From Trematomus loennbergii (Eukaryota; Chordata; Actinopteri; Perciformes; Nototheniidae), in contig JAAOOA010000002.1 of the NCBI GenBank assembly GCA_012861695.1, positions 25,116,398 to 25,180,397 on the forward strand: DNA of 64,000 bases, in the 5' to 3' direction. Under the pieces are notes generated by a model that did not search any database, was not told the DNA's origin, and saw nothing but the letters and a program-made list of their open reading frames with translations. This document shows positions 1-13,377 of the stretch, in pieces (the first letter of the stretch is position 1; every line of letters starts with the position of its first letter). The position numbers and the translations under genes were made by a program.

Positions 1-105
1 AGAACAAAAACTGTGCACTTCAAACTTTGATATATGAGCTTTTTCCTTTTTATCACGTTGTTGTTTTTTAAACGTATTAAATCTTATGTGTTTATCTTCC
101 AACAG

Positions 106-288
106 ATAGGCCTACCTGGACGGAGGGCAGAGGAAACGAAAGAGGATTTTGACATTGTTGAACAGAGCTGAGACGCCATTACAGGGTGTGGATCTCTGCT
201 GCGAGACACGTTTGGAGTATATTTGGGGAGAAGTGGAGAGACATTGGAAGTTGGTGAGTCCTGCTATTGAAAATAACTTTAATATCAA
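106..288 (+). promoter_or_regulatory. 5' UTR / leader of TRIM copy 1
   Basis: A pyrimidine-rich tract ending in AACAG at 101-105 looks like a splice acceptor. The segment after it is conserved upstream of all three TRIM copies (about 19717-19858 and 52475-52636), up to the ATG. A GTGAGT at 254 resembles a donor, but no acceptor separates it from the ATG at 289, so the leader is probably continuous with the coding exon. No promoter could be assigned. Confidence 0.4.
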
Positions 289-1717
289 ATGGCTGAGAAA
301 ACCGCTCTTGTTGAAAGTTTCCTGAGCTGCCATGTGTGTTCAGAGACTTTCAGAGATCCCGTGTCTCTGGGCTGCAACCACAGCTTCTGTTCGAGCTGCC
401 TGCAGACATTCTGGGAACAAAGTAAGAACAAAAACTGTCCCATTTGTAAAAGAAAATCTTCTAAAGATAATATTATTGTGAACTTTGCACTGAAGGAGCT
501 GGCTGACTCCTTTGCTGAGAGACAGAAAGCTGGATCATCTGAGACAGAAAAAGGAGAGAAGAAGGTGGAGGTGGTGTGTAGTAAACATCCAGAAGAGCCT
601 AGATTGTTCTGTAAGGATGAAGAGAGAGCTGTGTGTCCTGTCTGTGAGTTTTCTCTCCACCAGAGTCACAAGGTGGTTCCTGTAGAACAAGCAGTCAGTG
701 AGCTGAAGGACCTGCTGAAATCTGACTTAGAGTCTCTGCAGGACAAGAGGGACAAATACAAAGGAGTGGAGGAAACATACAATAAGTGCTTCAAGTGTCC
801 GAGAAGCAGCTGCTGTCCACAGAGAGGCAGATCAGAGCAGAGTTCATCAAGCTCCATCAGTTCCTGAAAGAGGAAGAGGAGTCCAGACTGGCAGCTCTGA
901 GGGAGGAAGAGGAGCTGAAGGGGAAGACTATCAGCAGAGAGATGAAGAGCATTCAGGAGCACATCTCCTCTCTGTCACACAGTATCTCTGCTGTTGAAGA
1001 AGAGCTGCAGAAACACAACGGGCCCTTCCTCAGCAGTTACAAAGCCACTCAGAGCAGAGCCAGAGTCCAGAGCTCACTGTCAGACCCACAGCTGCTCTCA
1101 GGAGCGCTGACAGATGTGGCCAAACACCTGGGCAACCTGTCCTTCAGAGTCTGGGAGAAGATGAAGGACCAGGTCCACTTCAGTCCTGTCATTCTGGACC
1201 CAAACACTGCGCCAGCTGTCTCTCTCTGTCTGATGATCTGACCAGTGTGAGACGTGGAGACAAATATCAGCAGCTTCCTGATAATCCAGAGAGATTCACT
1301 AAGTATGCTAATGTTCTGGGCTCTGAGGGCTTCAGCTCAGGGAAACACAGCTGGGAGGTGGAGGTGGGAGATCATCCTCACTGGAATATAGGTTTGTCTA
1401 AAGAGTCAGTTGACAGGAAGGGAGAGATACCTGGTGCCTCACCAAAATATGGAATCTGGTGTTTAGTACATCGCAGTGGAAAATACTCTAATGTTGATGG
1501 TAAGACTGTCAGAGTGGAGAAGAATCTCCAGAGGATCAGAGTCCAGCTGGACTATGACAAGGGGGAGGTGTCCTTCTACGACCCTGAAGACATGACTCCC
1601 ATCTGCACTTACAGAGACACTTTCACTGAGAAACTCTTCCCATATTTCAATATTGGAAAAGCTGGTGATGCTAAAACTGCTGATATCAAAATCTGTCAAA
1701 GTGAGATTTCTCTGTGA
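289..1717 (+). pseudogene. TRIM protein (RING, B-box 2, coiled coil, PRY-SPRY), copy 1, frameshifted
   Basis: TRIM proteins of this layout are RING-type E3 ubiquitin ligases, and many fish members act in antiviral or inflammatory signalling. Visible in order: RING with Cys14, 17, 29, His31, Cys34, 37, 50, 53; B-box 2 with Cys97, His100, Cys108, 116, 119, His124, 127; a Glu-rich coiled coil; and a complete PRY-SPRY (B30.2) domain at 1247-1717 with DNPERF, WEVEVGD and the closing IKICQ. The coding exon has no intron. One-base deletions near 783 (before the coiled coil, seen against copies 2 and 3) and near 1216 (before PRY) split it into three frames. Everything else is well conserved, so either recent pseudogenisation or assembly indels could explain this. 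It most resembles the NF7/zinc-binding protein A33/TRIM35-like group of fish; the exact orthologue is unknown. Confidence 0.85.
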
Positions 1718-2829
1718 TGCTCAGGAGTGTTAGTTCAGACTTTATTCTGACTTCGTCTGTCGAGATCCTTTTGAAATAATCAAGGTAAAAACAACAGATG
1801 ATAATCAGAATTTAATTTTAGTGTGTAAGATTTTAAATGTTAAAAAGATTTGATCATGTTTTACTCAAAGTTTTACTCAAAGTCAACAAAACTAATTATT
1901 TGTTCATTTTTATAGTTTATCATTTTGTTATACTTTATTATAATGTGTTTATAGCTTTAAAGGTGGGGTATGTAATTCACTTCTTTTTGATATTTGTAGG
2001 TCTTTTGATGAATTATGTTTAGATATGGATATATTGTTTTACTCTCCACGGGCAAGTCATTTAATACTTCTATTTCATTCTTTCATTGTTGCAATGTTTC
2101 TTTGGGACGTTTTCCGTACTGTATACATGGACGATAACATTTATTGTGATTGAAAATGTAAATGTTGTTATCAACCTAAAGGAATCACAGCTGGAGAATG
2201 AAGTTTAGTATTTGTAATGCTGCTTCAGATATCTTATGATTCAATAACCAGCAGTTTGATGCAGAAATGTGTCTCTGAACTTGATATTGGTTTCTTCAGG
2301 TGAATCTGTCATATGTGACAAATTACAAATATAAATGACAAAAGACAATTGTACAACAAACTATAATATAAATAAATAATTCTTAATGATTTAATCTCTT
2401 CTTATTTTTTGCATTGCATCCCTTCAAACATCTGTTTTAACCTCAACATGAATTGACAGCCAAACTCATGAAATCTATATTTCCTTTTGTGAAGTCATGT
2501 TGTTAACCTGCTGTAAACAAAGAAGCTCCCACCCTGATGAAGGAGACTCAGCAGAAAACATGTGAGGGGTAAAGCATGGCATACTGGAGCTGTGCCACGT
2601 GTTTGATTTGATGGAGTTGTTTTGATTCTCTCTTAGAAACAGTCAGGAGTCACATTTACCTTTCTCCAACTCCACTGCAGCATTATAACATATAACAAGT
2701 AGCTTCAACATTAAAAAGAGTAATGCATTACAATCATTTCCTTCAAAATACATATTATTCACTTTGATACTCTGTCTTCATTTACTTCAAATCCCAATGA
2801 TCCAGTTGTTGATCAGCTGTGTTATTTAA
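1718..2829. other. 3' flank of TRIM copy 1, no gene
   Basis: This AT-rich sequence matches 21273-22402 downstream of TRIM copy 2 almost base for base, so it was duplicated with the gene and probably contains its 3' UTR. At 1953 a TTAA followed by AGGTGGGGTATGTAA resembles one end of a TTAA-flanked mobile repeat. No other coding potential was seen. Confidence 0.5.
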
Positions 2830-3538
2830 AGGTCACCTATCATGCTATTTTTAGGCAATAGCATAGGTCTCAGATATATAAAAATATATAAACACATGTC
2901 TATGAAGTGTTTTGCTCAAAATACCAAACAGATCACCCATTCTAGCCATGCCTCATATCCCTCTATTTCACTTCCTGTTTCAAAAGTGCTGATTTGGGGT
3001 ATAAAGCTTTAAAAAAAAAAATTGATTTAAAAATAAAAAGGAGGGGCTGACCTCATGCGGGACCCGGCAGCTACTGTCTAAACTAAATACTGCCGTGATG
3101 AAACTCCATATCATGGATTATCAAGGATTATTTCTGAAACAGTATGGAGCTCAAAGGCTTTCTCTCTTGCCGGTTATACCACAAGGTGAGTTCCTTTTTA
3201 TTTCCTGCTTCTTCACACACATGCTCTCCAGTACAGGTTAGCTCTGAGTGTTAGCAATGCTAATGTAAACACCGACCATATTACATCCAAAACAGTCGGC
3301 ATTGTTTCTGATAGCAACTTTCTGATAGGGCCGTGGGTGTAAAGCCAGCCTACATTTCCGATATTACGTCGTATCGGACGCAAATCTGGATCAGCTCCGT
3401 TTTTAGAGATTTGATACGGAGGAAAAGAGAGAGGGTTTTATTTTCTGACGCTGCGTGAGTTCCCCGACACACCGGGGACACATATTTATGTATAAAAGAC
3501 ATGAAAAAGTGTATTTTGCATGATACAGTAGGTCCCCT
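2830..3538. mobile_element. TTAA-flanked non-autonomous DNA transposon (piggyBac-like MITE)
   Basis: The left end AGGTCACCTATCATGC and the right end GCATGATACAGTAGGTCCCCT form imperfect terminal inverted repeats. TTAA lies directly outside each end (2826-2829 and 3539-3542). TTAA target duplication is the piggyBac hallmark. No transposase ORF is present. The same element sits at 22403-23101 in the duplicate block. Confidence 0.6.
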
Positions 3539-3542
3539 TTAA

Positions 3543-4089
3543 AGTAAGATTTATTGCCGTTTTTTTTCACTTAATCTAGCTAGGTAAACATGGTTTATAA
3601 AAAGTAAACTAGTATTTCCCCTTTACTTTTTTTTTATAATTCACTTGCCTTAAACATTACAATTTACTTTTATAATTTAGTTTTTAATCAATTAACCTAG
3701 CTTGAAGACAAACTGTATATTTATATATACTGTGAGGTTCGACAAAGCATAATAGCATTTAATAAATATATTAAATTAAGTGGTAAACCTGTCATGAGCC
3801 CCCCCAGAGTGATATAAATAAAAGTTTGGTACTTACATATCCACGTTCCAGACGTACATCTCTCTGCAGAAACGTTGAAGCTGGTGTAAACATCTGGAAG
3901 CTGAAAACAATTTACTTCAATCTTTCATAAGAGGCCCTGTTCTGTCTGTTTGGGGCGTTCCTCTCCTGTAGTGTAATATAGGTTTTAGTGCATGTGAATG
4001 GTCTCAGAGGCTCACATCCCTGTGTTCCTCCAGAGGGAGTTTCTCTCCTGCCTGAAACGCCTCCATTGGACTCCTTTGTTTACTTCTGT
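3543..4089. other. Non-coding spacer
   Basis: AT-rich DNA with no supported gene. It corresponds to 23106-23340 plus 24032-24355 in the second TRIM block, where an additional MITE and a 200-bp duplication interrupt it. Confidence 0.4.
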
Positions 4090-4692
<603 letters not shown>

Positions 4693-4804
4693 CTTTGGCC
4701 TTGTGCTCCTTGGCCTCCAGCTCCAGAGCGCTGCGCTGCTGCACACACACTCTGCATCGAGCCAGCAGCTCCTGCAGGGCGGGGCCGAGCGCCGGGTCCA
4801 CGGC
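4693..4804 (-). CDS. Candidate internal exon of an unidentified gene
   Basis: On the minus strand a polypyrimidine tract ending in CAG precedes 112 bp that stay open. They encode a leucine/glutamate-rich helix-like peptide starting AVDPALGPALQELLARC and ending EAKEHKAKG, followed by a GT donor at 4692-4691 that runs straight into the (CA)n tract. GC and codon use are far above the flanks. It has the same design as the candidate exons at 25417-25523 and 25957-26114. The family is not recognised. It may be a stranded exon carried in by rearrangement. Confidence 0.4.
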
Positions 4805-4865
4805 CTGGGGGGGGAGACGGAGAGCAGCAGCACCAACGCCCTCAGGTCCTGGAACAAGATCCATA

Positions 4866-5060
4866 CAAGATAAGATAAGATAAGAAGTACTTTATTGATC
4901 ACAATGTGGGAAATGTTTGCGTTGCAGCAGCATCAAAGACAGGGCATTGTACATTGGAGAAATTAAAAGACTGGAAATAAATAATCCAAAATATAAACGT
5001 CTCAAATTTAAATAAAATAGCAAAATGACAACATTTCCCAAATCATAGATATCAGACTTC
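4866..5060. repeat. Interspersed-repeat tail with (GATAA)n edge
   Basis: Tandem AGATAAGATAAG units are followed by TTTATTGATC and GGGAAATG motifs, as commonly seen at the 3' ends of fish non-LTR elements. No coding part is present. The class is uncertain. Confidence 0.35.
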
Positions 5061-5261
5061 ACTGTCCACACACATGATCTCCTTTAAGTGTGTCCTTTTT
5101 TTTCATATCATAAATAACAATTGGTATTCTATCTTTGCCTGGGCACGTTTGATCCATCATTTTAGGAGAATAAAGACAAGAACATAGAGGGGAAAAAATG
5201 AAGAGACATTAGCAGACACAAAAGATTAGTTTTTCATTCTTAAACAGGAGTTAAGAGATCC

Positions 5262-5400
<139 letters not shown>

Positions 5401-5409
5401 GTCAGAGTC

Positions 5410-5975
5410 TCCAGCATTTGTCCCTCCAGAGGGTTTAGAACACCGTACTTTTCGCGTTTAGTTCCGTTAGTACCCCTTATGTCGCGTTCACACCAAAAAG
5501 AGCACTTCATCTCGGGAACTTTTACCACCATTTTCAGTGCCTGCTGAGAGATGGTACTTTCCTGGGGGAAAGCAGTGCCCCAGTTCTGATTGGCTGGGCG
5601 AATTGCAAACCACGCCCCGTACAACTCTGAGATGTTTTGTAGAGCCGCCATTTTATTATCCTGGCATTAGCATTATTAGCATTATTAGCATTAGCATTCG
5701 CCCAGTGCACAACGCAGATAGACTAACTTTTGGCAACACAAAATAAAACATGGGAGCGGTGGAGATGAGGAGGTGTCGGCGTTCTGGCGATTTACTCGGA
5801 AGGCTTCAGTAGAAGCTGCTGGGAGTCCCAGCAGCTTCTACTGACGGAGGATCGTCCAGAGCGAGCGCCTCCGTCAGGACTCTGATCAGCTTCATCTCTG
5901 AGGACGGAGGGAAGGTGGTTCCCTCGGAGGACGTCACGCAGTGAGAGCTGCTGTTTAATGTGTGATATTGACGTT
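5410..5975. mobile_element. Harbinger-like MITE fragment with perfect hairpin
   Basis: It contains GCGTTCACACC and interior sequence related to the elements at 13378 and 24355, such as GAGCGGTGGAGATGAGGAGG. Arms at 5807-5824 and 5826-5843 form a perfect 18-bp inverted repeat around one base. Both terminal repeats are incomplete. Its duplicate lies at about 53670-54240. Confidence 0.5.
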
Positions 5976-5999
5976 AACATGCAGAGATTTACTTACAAG

Positions 6000-7521
<1,522 letters not shown>

Positions 7522-7529
7522 CTTACAAG

Positions 7530-8153
7530 TTATTACAAAGAAACCAGAATATATGTTAGCGGTGGAAAGTCACCAAGTACATTTACTAAAGGTACTTTTT
7601 CTTTCCATTGATTCAAGTGTAAATCTAATCAACTTCATCTGAGAGGAAAATATTTGACTTCATTATGTTATTAATGACAGTTAATGACCTTGTATATATG
7701 GATTTTCCAAACAGTTATGATGAGGTTATAGAATATGATGTTGTTACAATCAAACCACCCAACAGTTGAGAGAAGTACAGCTCTCCTGATAACTTCAATT
7801 CATCCATTGATAGAAAATGTATCTGCTATATTTTGATGATCATATCAAAGATTTCCAGCTTCTTAAATGTGAAGATTTGCTGCTTTGAGAGTAGAAATAA
7901 ACTATTCTAAAATTTGAAAATTGAAGTTGAAATACCAATTTACAATAAACTAAATATAAAGCATGATATTATATACATTAAGTGTACATTAAATGTTTTG
8001 GTAAAACAAACATTGTGAAGGTGTTACTTTGGGCTCTGGGTAATTATGACGTTATTTCTCAATGTTTTCTATCTTTCTTTACAAACCAAAAATTCATGGT
8101 TAAATGGAGAAAATGGTGATTAAAATACAAAAATAATAAATAATTTGTATAAC
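7530..8153. other. Non-coding spacer
   Basis: AT-rich DNA conserved in the second block (55850-56470). No gene, RNA or repeat structure recognised. Confidence 0.4.
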
Positions 8154-8157
8154 TTAA

Positions 8158-8455
8158 AGGTGGGGTAGGTAAGTTTGAGAAACCGGCTCGAGATACACTT
8201 TTTGTTATATTCCATGGAATGCTCTTAACATCCCGATAGCAATGAATATCTGAAGTGCTTTGACAAAAAATCCATAAAAAAATGTCATCTGTGGAAGCCG
8301 TAATACTGTAAAAAGCACGACCAATCATCTGAGCCGGCCCGGCTAAAATAACTGGATGGCCTACCTGCCTGTCAGCCTTCCATCTGTGCACAAACTTATC
8401 TCGTGCCCTCATTGGTCATGTGCGCGTTCGTGTGTGTTGGAGGAGGGGCTCGTTT
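8158..8455. mobile_element. TTAA-flanked MITE, truncated
   Basis: TTAA at 8154-8157 is followed by AGGTGGGGTAGGTAAG. The sequence matches, in reverse orientation, the complete element at 35393-35764 and breaks off after the GGAGGGGCTCG motif. In the second block only its first ~65 bp survive, because of a deletion to the equivalent of 10284. Confidence 0.6.
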
Positions 8456-8600
8456 TCATTGGTCCCTCTTCTTTAGAGAAGACCAGGAAATGATGGATAC
8501 ACGGATCGTGTTCAAATCAATAGGCACGCATTGACTCTAAATAATAATGATCACGCCACCAAACACACATTCAAACTAAAGGAACCAGCCTGTTTGGAAA

Positions 8601-9022
8601 ATGTAAGAAGTAGAAAGTACAGGTATTTGTGTTCAACATGTAAGAAGTAGAAAGTACAGGTATTTGTGTTCAAAATGTAAGAAGTAGAAAGTACAGGTAT
8701 TTGGGTTCAAAATGTAAGAAGTAGAAAGTACAGGTATTTGTGTTCAAAATGTAAGAAGTAGAAAGTACAGGTATTTGTGTTCAACATGTAAGAAGTTGAA
8801 AGTACAGGTATTTGTGTTCAAAATGTAAGAAGTAGAAAGTACAGGTATTTGTGTTCAACATGTAAGAAGTAGAAAGTACAGGTATTTGTGTTCAACATGT
8901 AAGAAGTAGAAAGTACAGGTATTTGTGTTAAACATGTAAGAAGTAGAAAGTACAGGTATTTGTGTTAAACATGTAAGAAGTAGAAAGTACAGGTATTTGT
9001 GTTCAACATGTAAGAAGTCAAA
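8601..9022. repeat. 37-bp minisatellite, 11 full units plus a partial one
   Basis: Units start at 8601, 8638, 8675 and so on to 9008, with a constant 37-bp period and only one or two substitutions each. They contain AGAAGTAGAAAGTACAGG. A single-unit version lies inverted at about 26250-26310, with matching flanks on both sides. The array is therefore an expansion inside an older interspersed repeat. Confidence 0.95.
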
Positions 9023-9390
9023 GTAAAAATAAGTAGTGGAGTAAAGTACTGATACCAGAACAATGTACTTAAGTACAGTAACAAAGTATTTGTACTCCAC
9101 TACTTCCCACCTCTGGCAGTTCAATAAATAAATGTTTTACTGTCCCTACAAAAACAATAAAAGAGCTTCCCATTTCAGTGACCAACAATGCTTATTTACA
9201 ATCAACACGTGTATCCTAATACTTCTTATTTGAATGTCAACTCTTTGCCTAAAGTCAAACAAAGAGGTAATAACTCAGGCATGTTTAATGTTTAAATATC
9301 AGCGTCTCAATGCGTGAATGCTCCCAGGACTCTGGATGAATGAAGGTAGAAGTGTCACATTTTAAAATGACGACGTGTTTCCTCTCTCAG

Positions 9391-10531
9391 GTTCAAGAGG
9401 AGTCAGAAACACGAGCAGGATTCAGACAAGGAGAGTTTTGACATCGGGCGAAACGCTGAAGGTTACACGTGAGTCCTCCACAACTCCTCATGGTCTTCCT
9501 CACTCTTCCTCACAGCGTCCGTCTGAAGACTTCTAATGAAATCTGTTTGTTACAGGAACAAGTCTCTGAACGGGCGGAAGCGTCTGAACAGGTACGAAGA
9601 AGACGCATTCAAAGTGTCACAATATAAATACTGATAGTCAGCTTGTGATATCATATTTCAAAGTCTTTGACATTATCAAACACATCCATATTACCACGAT
9701 ATCGTAGGGTTCACTATTGGTGCTGCCATCAATATTAACACAATGTCATTCTGATAAATAATCTCTAGTAATGTGGTGATAATGACTCGGTTGGAAAAGA
9801 CGAATAAAAATGTGATAATTAAATGAAACAGAAAACACTTGTGTATAACAGTTGCAACTATCACAATATTGATTTATTACCCAGCCCTGAAACAACACTA
9901 CAAGTAAAATAAGTATTTAAGTATCACAGTATTAGTATTTAGCCTGTCAGTGTTTTACTATTATTTAATATGTTTCTGGATTAATATTACTGCTTTTTAG
10001 ATGTTTATGGTGGTGCTAATGTTAACTCCTTCATACAATGTTGGGTCGTTTAATCTACAGCAACGCATTATACTCTTATTCATATTCAACATATAAAAGT
10101 ATCATTTGTTTGTAGCTTCGTCCTAAGGCAACTCATATCCTTTCCTCACTTTCTTAAGAAAAACCCCCCTGTTTCAGCTTTGTGATGATGCATTTTCCTG
10201 CTGATCCAAGAGGGGTTTTAATAGTTTTTTTATATATATTAGCTTAAGAATTGTGTCCTAAGATTTTCATCGACATAACAGAAGCTATGTACGAATGACA
10301 ATAAAAACCTTGAAACTTGAAACTAGAATTAGTAACACATAAACTGGCCAGGAAAAGAACAACATCTCCCTGTGAAATATAGCAGAACGAAATGAAAATA
10401 CTCAAGTAAACTAGCTCGAATGTATGCTTAAGTATTTGGTTAAATGTCCTCTATTTGTTTCGTGAACAGGAGAGTAAAGAAGCAGAGGACGAGAGACGGA
10501 CGGAGACAGTGTGAGGTTTAAAGCAAACGCT
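9391..10531 (+). CDS. Terminal exons of an unidentified gene, copy 1
   Basis: Three stretches have good splice borders: CTCTCTCAG before FKRSQKHEQDSDKESFDIGR (donor GTGAGT near 9470), TTTGTTACAG before NKSLNGRKRLN (donor GTACGA near 9592), and GTGAACAG before the last exon near 10469. The phases join and give a basic tail ending in RRQCEV with a stop near 10522. The charged, low-complexity sequence could be a cytoplasmic tail, but the family is not recognised. Only the last exon and 3' UTR were duplicated to 50.5 and 56.7 kb. Confidence 0.4.
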
Positions 10532-12869
10532 AAGTGGAAGAACGAGGAGAGAGACGGAGAGGAAAGCAGAACGACTCTCTGATCTGAAAACAGCTGATTC
10601 ACTCTGAACAGTCTGCAGAGCGACACCGACATCACGACTGATATTTAAATATATTTAAAGCAAGTCACTTTGTGTTAAAGATTAGAAACATTACAAGCCG
10701 TCTGCTTCCTAAATATTTAGACTTGTCGAGCAGTTTCAAATACACCTTGGTCCAAAGGCTGCTAATTGACGCTATAATTGATAAATGGATGTTTGAAACA
10801 GTGATCTCCATACTGAGCAAGTCCATGAAATGCTGCTGAAAGCTCTGGAAAAAGATAGTTAATTGATCATTTTTAGATCTTACATTTATTATTGTAATGA
10901 CGGACTAGATTAAATGACAGTCAGATTTTTTAAAGTGTCAAAAATGTACCTGAAGTTCGTCCAGTGGCGCTCTCCAGACTCCAGACACACAAACATCACA
11001 GCAGCAGATTTGATTGAAATTGACTCGACGAGAATCAGCTGCAGTCGTGTTCAGATTGAGTTTTCATTTTAAACAAATCCTCTGATCAGCCTGAGCGATA
11101 CGAAACAAATCATAAATAAGATGGTGCTTTATTCTGAGAAGACGAATTATTCTGAAAGCAGGTAAATGTTCTCACCTCAATTCAGTTTGAAGTCGAGGGA
11201 AAATAATGAAATACTGGACAGAAAGTCTCATCAGGACGTCTGTGTTTCTGTACAGAGACTCTTTATCATCAGCCTGTCCATTCAATTTACTCATTGTATT
11301 TTGTCGTAAACTACTGTAACCAAACATGTTTATAATTTAACAAATATCTGATGTTCAAATGTCACTCTTTATTTCCAGACAAACATTTGATCTATCTTTG
11401 CACTTTATTCGCAAAAATGTAAATAATATTTCTGGAGCTCTGTAGTAACACTGGACCATAAAACATCTGTATAATAAAACATATTTTAAATTGTATCATT
11501 TCAAATGTTCTGCTTTTTTGCTGTTTTGATTCCAGACGTGTTTCTGCTTTTACATATTTTAATGTAACACATCTAGATGTAATGTAGGGAAAGTAATCAA
11601 CTGAACATCAGCCATGAGTTTCTCTTAAAGGTCACCCATCATGCTATTTATTTATTTTTTATTTTGCACACAACACACACCACACTTTTGTTAGCCCCGG
11701 GTCCAGTGTACCAGAACATCCTGGATGTAATGTCAATGTGTGTGTGGGGTGTACAGTGGGTGGTCATTGAAAATGTGTTCTGATAAATGTTCTTCACAGA
11801 AAATGAGCCAAGGCCATTGAGTGTGAGTTTGAAAAAATAATTGATCATATCATTTTTCTTTAGCTAAATAATGAAACGGGTCCCACAGACCCGAACACCG
11901 TACAAGGGTTAAGTTTAGATTGAACACTGGTCAGATGATCAAACAGAGGAAACAAGTGGGTTAAAAACATGTTTGAGTCAGAACTTGAAAGTCTTCCAGA
12001 TTCTAAAGTTCATCTTTCCAATATATCTGCTGGTCATAAAAAGATGACTGCATTTCTATCAATGATTAACTAGTGAAAGAGATTAGAGCAGTGGCGAGCC
12101 GTGAGCTTTATACCTAGGCCCTCTGACCCCCACCCCTTCCCTCGAAAAAAACGTCACAGCGTATACTTCAGCGGAATATCAAAACAACGGCCCAGAGTGC
12201 AAAACGCATCAATGACAGCGACCCTCTACCACACAAAACAACACCTGTGAACCCAATTTGTGTTCTTTGACATTGAAAATGATATTGCATTGTGTTTGTT
12301 ACTTCCGTTGCAGTTGTATGTCTTAAGTGTAATTTGGCATGCTTTTATTTTGAAGGCGAGTTCACGCTGTTGACAGGAAGTTGTTGTTGCTATGGAAACA
12401 AGAAAAGTTTCACAGCGGGCGGAACTTGTCATCTAGTCCGCGATAATAAAACCCACCCATTTAGAGGGAAGATATGATTGGTCAATTGTACTGTCATTTG
12501 ACATTACTCTCTCGTTCAGTTACTATAGCGGGCCCTCTGTGAATCGCAGAGAGGGCCAGGCGAGCTTCTTTCATGTAACCCATATTCAAACAGAGACTGA
12601 ACAGGCAGATTCGAAGAATTTATTTATTTGGAAATGTTATTTTATTAAATCAAGTTTTTTTTCGGTAAAACTAATGAAAAATATAACAAAAATAATATTA
12701 AAAAATATATATTTTAGAAATATGTATATATTTTTTAATTTTTTTAAATATTTTTTTTGGAATATTTTAGGTCCTCACAGAGGGCCCTGACGGCTCACCA
12801 CTGGATTAGAGGGATTTAAAGTGAATGCTGACATTGTTGAAGAGAGCCTCGACACCAGTACACTGTGGG
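10432..12869. repeat. Block C, copy 1 (last exon and 3' UTR of the unidentified gene)
   Basis: Matches 50475-52158 and 56675-58408. It contains the terminal exon, a long AT-rich 3' region with AATAAA near 11474, and part of a CA-rich tract. The copy here is interrupted by a hAT at 12089-12803 that the other two lack. Confidence 0.8.
12089..12803. mobile_element. hAT-type transposon, recent insertion
   Basis: It starts CAGTGGCGAGCCGTGA and ends ACGGCTCACCACTG, with an exact 8-bp target duplication GATTAGAG at 12081-12088 and 12804-12811. The paralogous positions near 52090 and 58337 carry a single GATTAGAG without the element, so they are clean empty sites. No transposase remains. Confidence 0.88.
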
Positions 12870-13377
12870 AGATTTGTCATTTCAAAATTCACTTTTATTG
12901 TCTGCGTGAAAGGCACAGTAGGCTATGAGCGAATACATATCAACATTCAAAAATTACAAAGTCGTACAATATATAGGCTACCATGTGCTACTGTCTAGGA
13001 TTAAGTATGGTGAGACTTTTCAGCCCACGACCCCCAAAATAACAGTGCCAGAGACTGGCGACCAAGGGCGCCGGAAGCGGGGGGGCCATTGGCACCCCCA
13101 CTTTTGAGCCCTGCCCTACATTTTCGCAGCGGCGGATGCCGCGGAACACTGTACAAATCCCGTTTCAATAATTCCCCTCTACTCTGCATCTAAAACGCGA
13201 TCTGATCTAGCTGTGTATATTTTGTTATTTTTGATTGTTATATTCAATCTCATTAGCAACATGCATTTTTGAAGCTTGTAAAGGGAAGATGACAGCTCTC
13301 ACTCGCCACTCTGCTGTTCCACAGCGCCGCTTCCCCTCCCTCTGCTGAAATTATGAATGTAAGGCGTAGTAATCATA

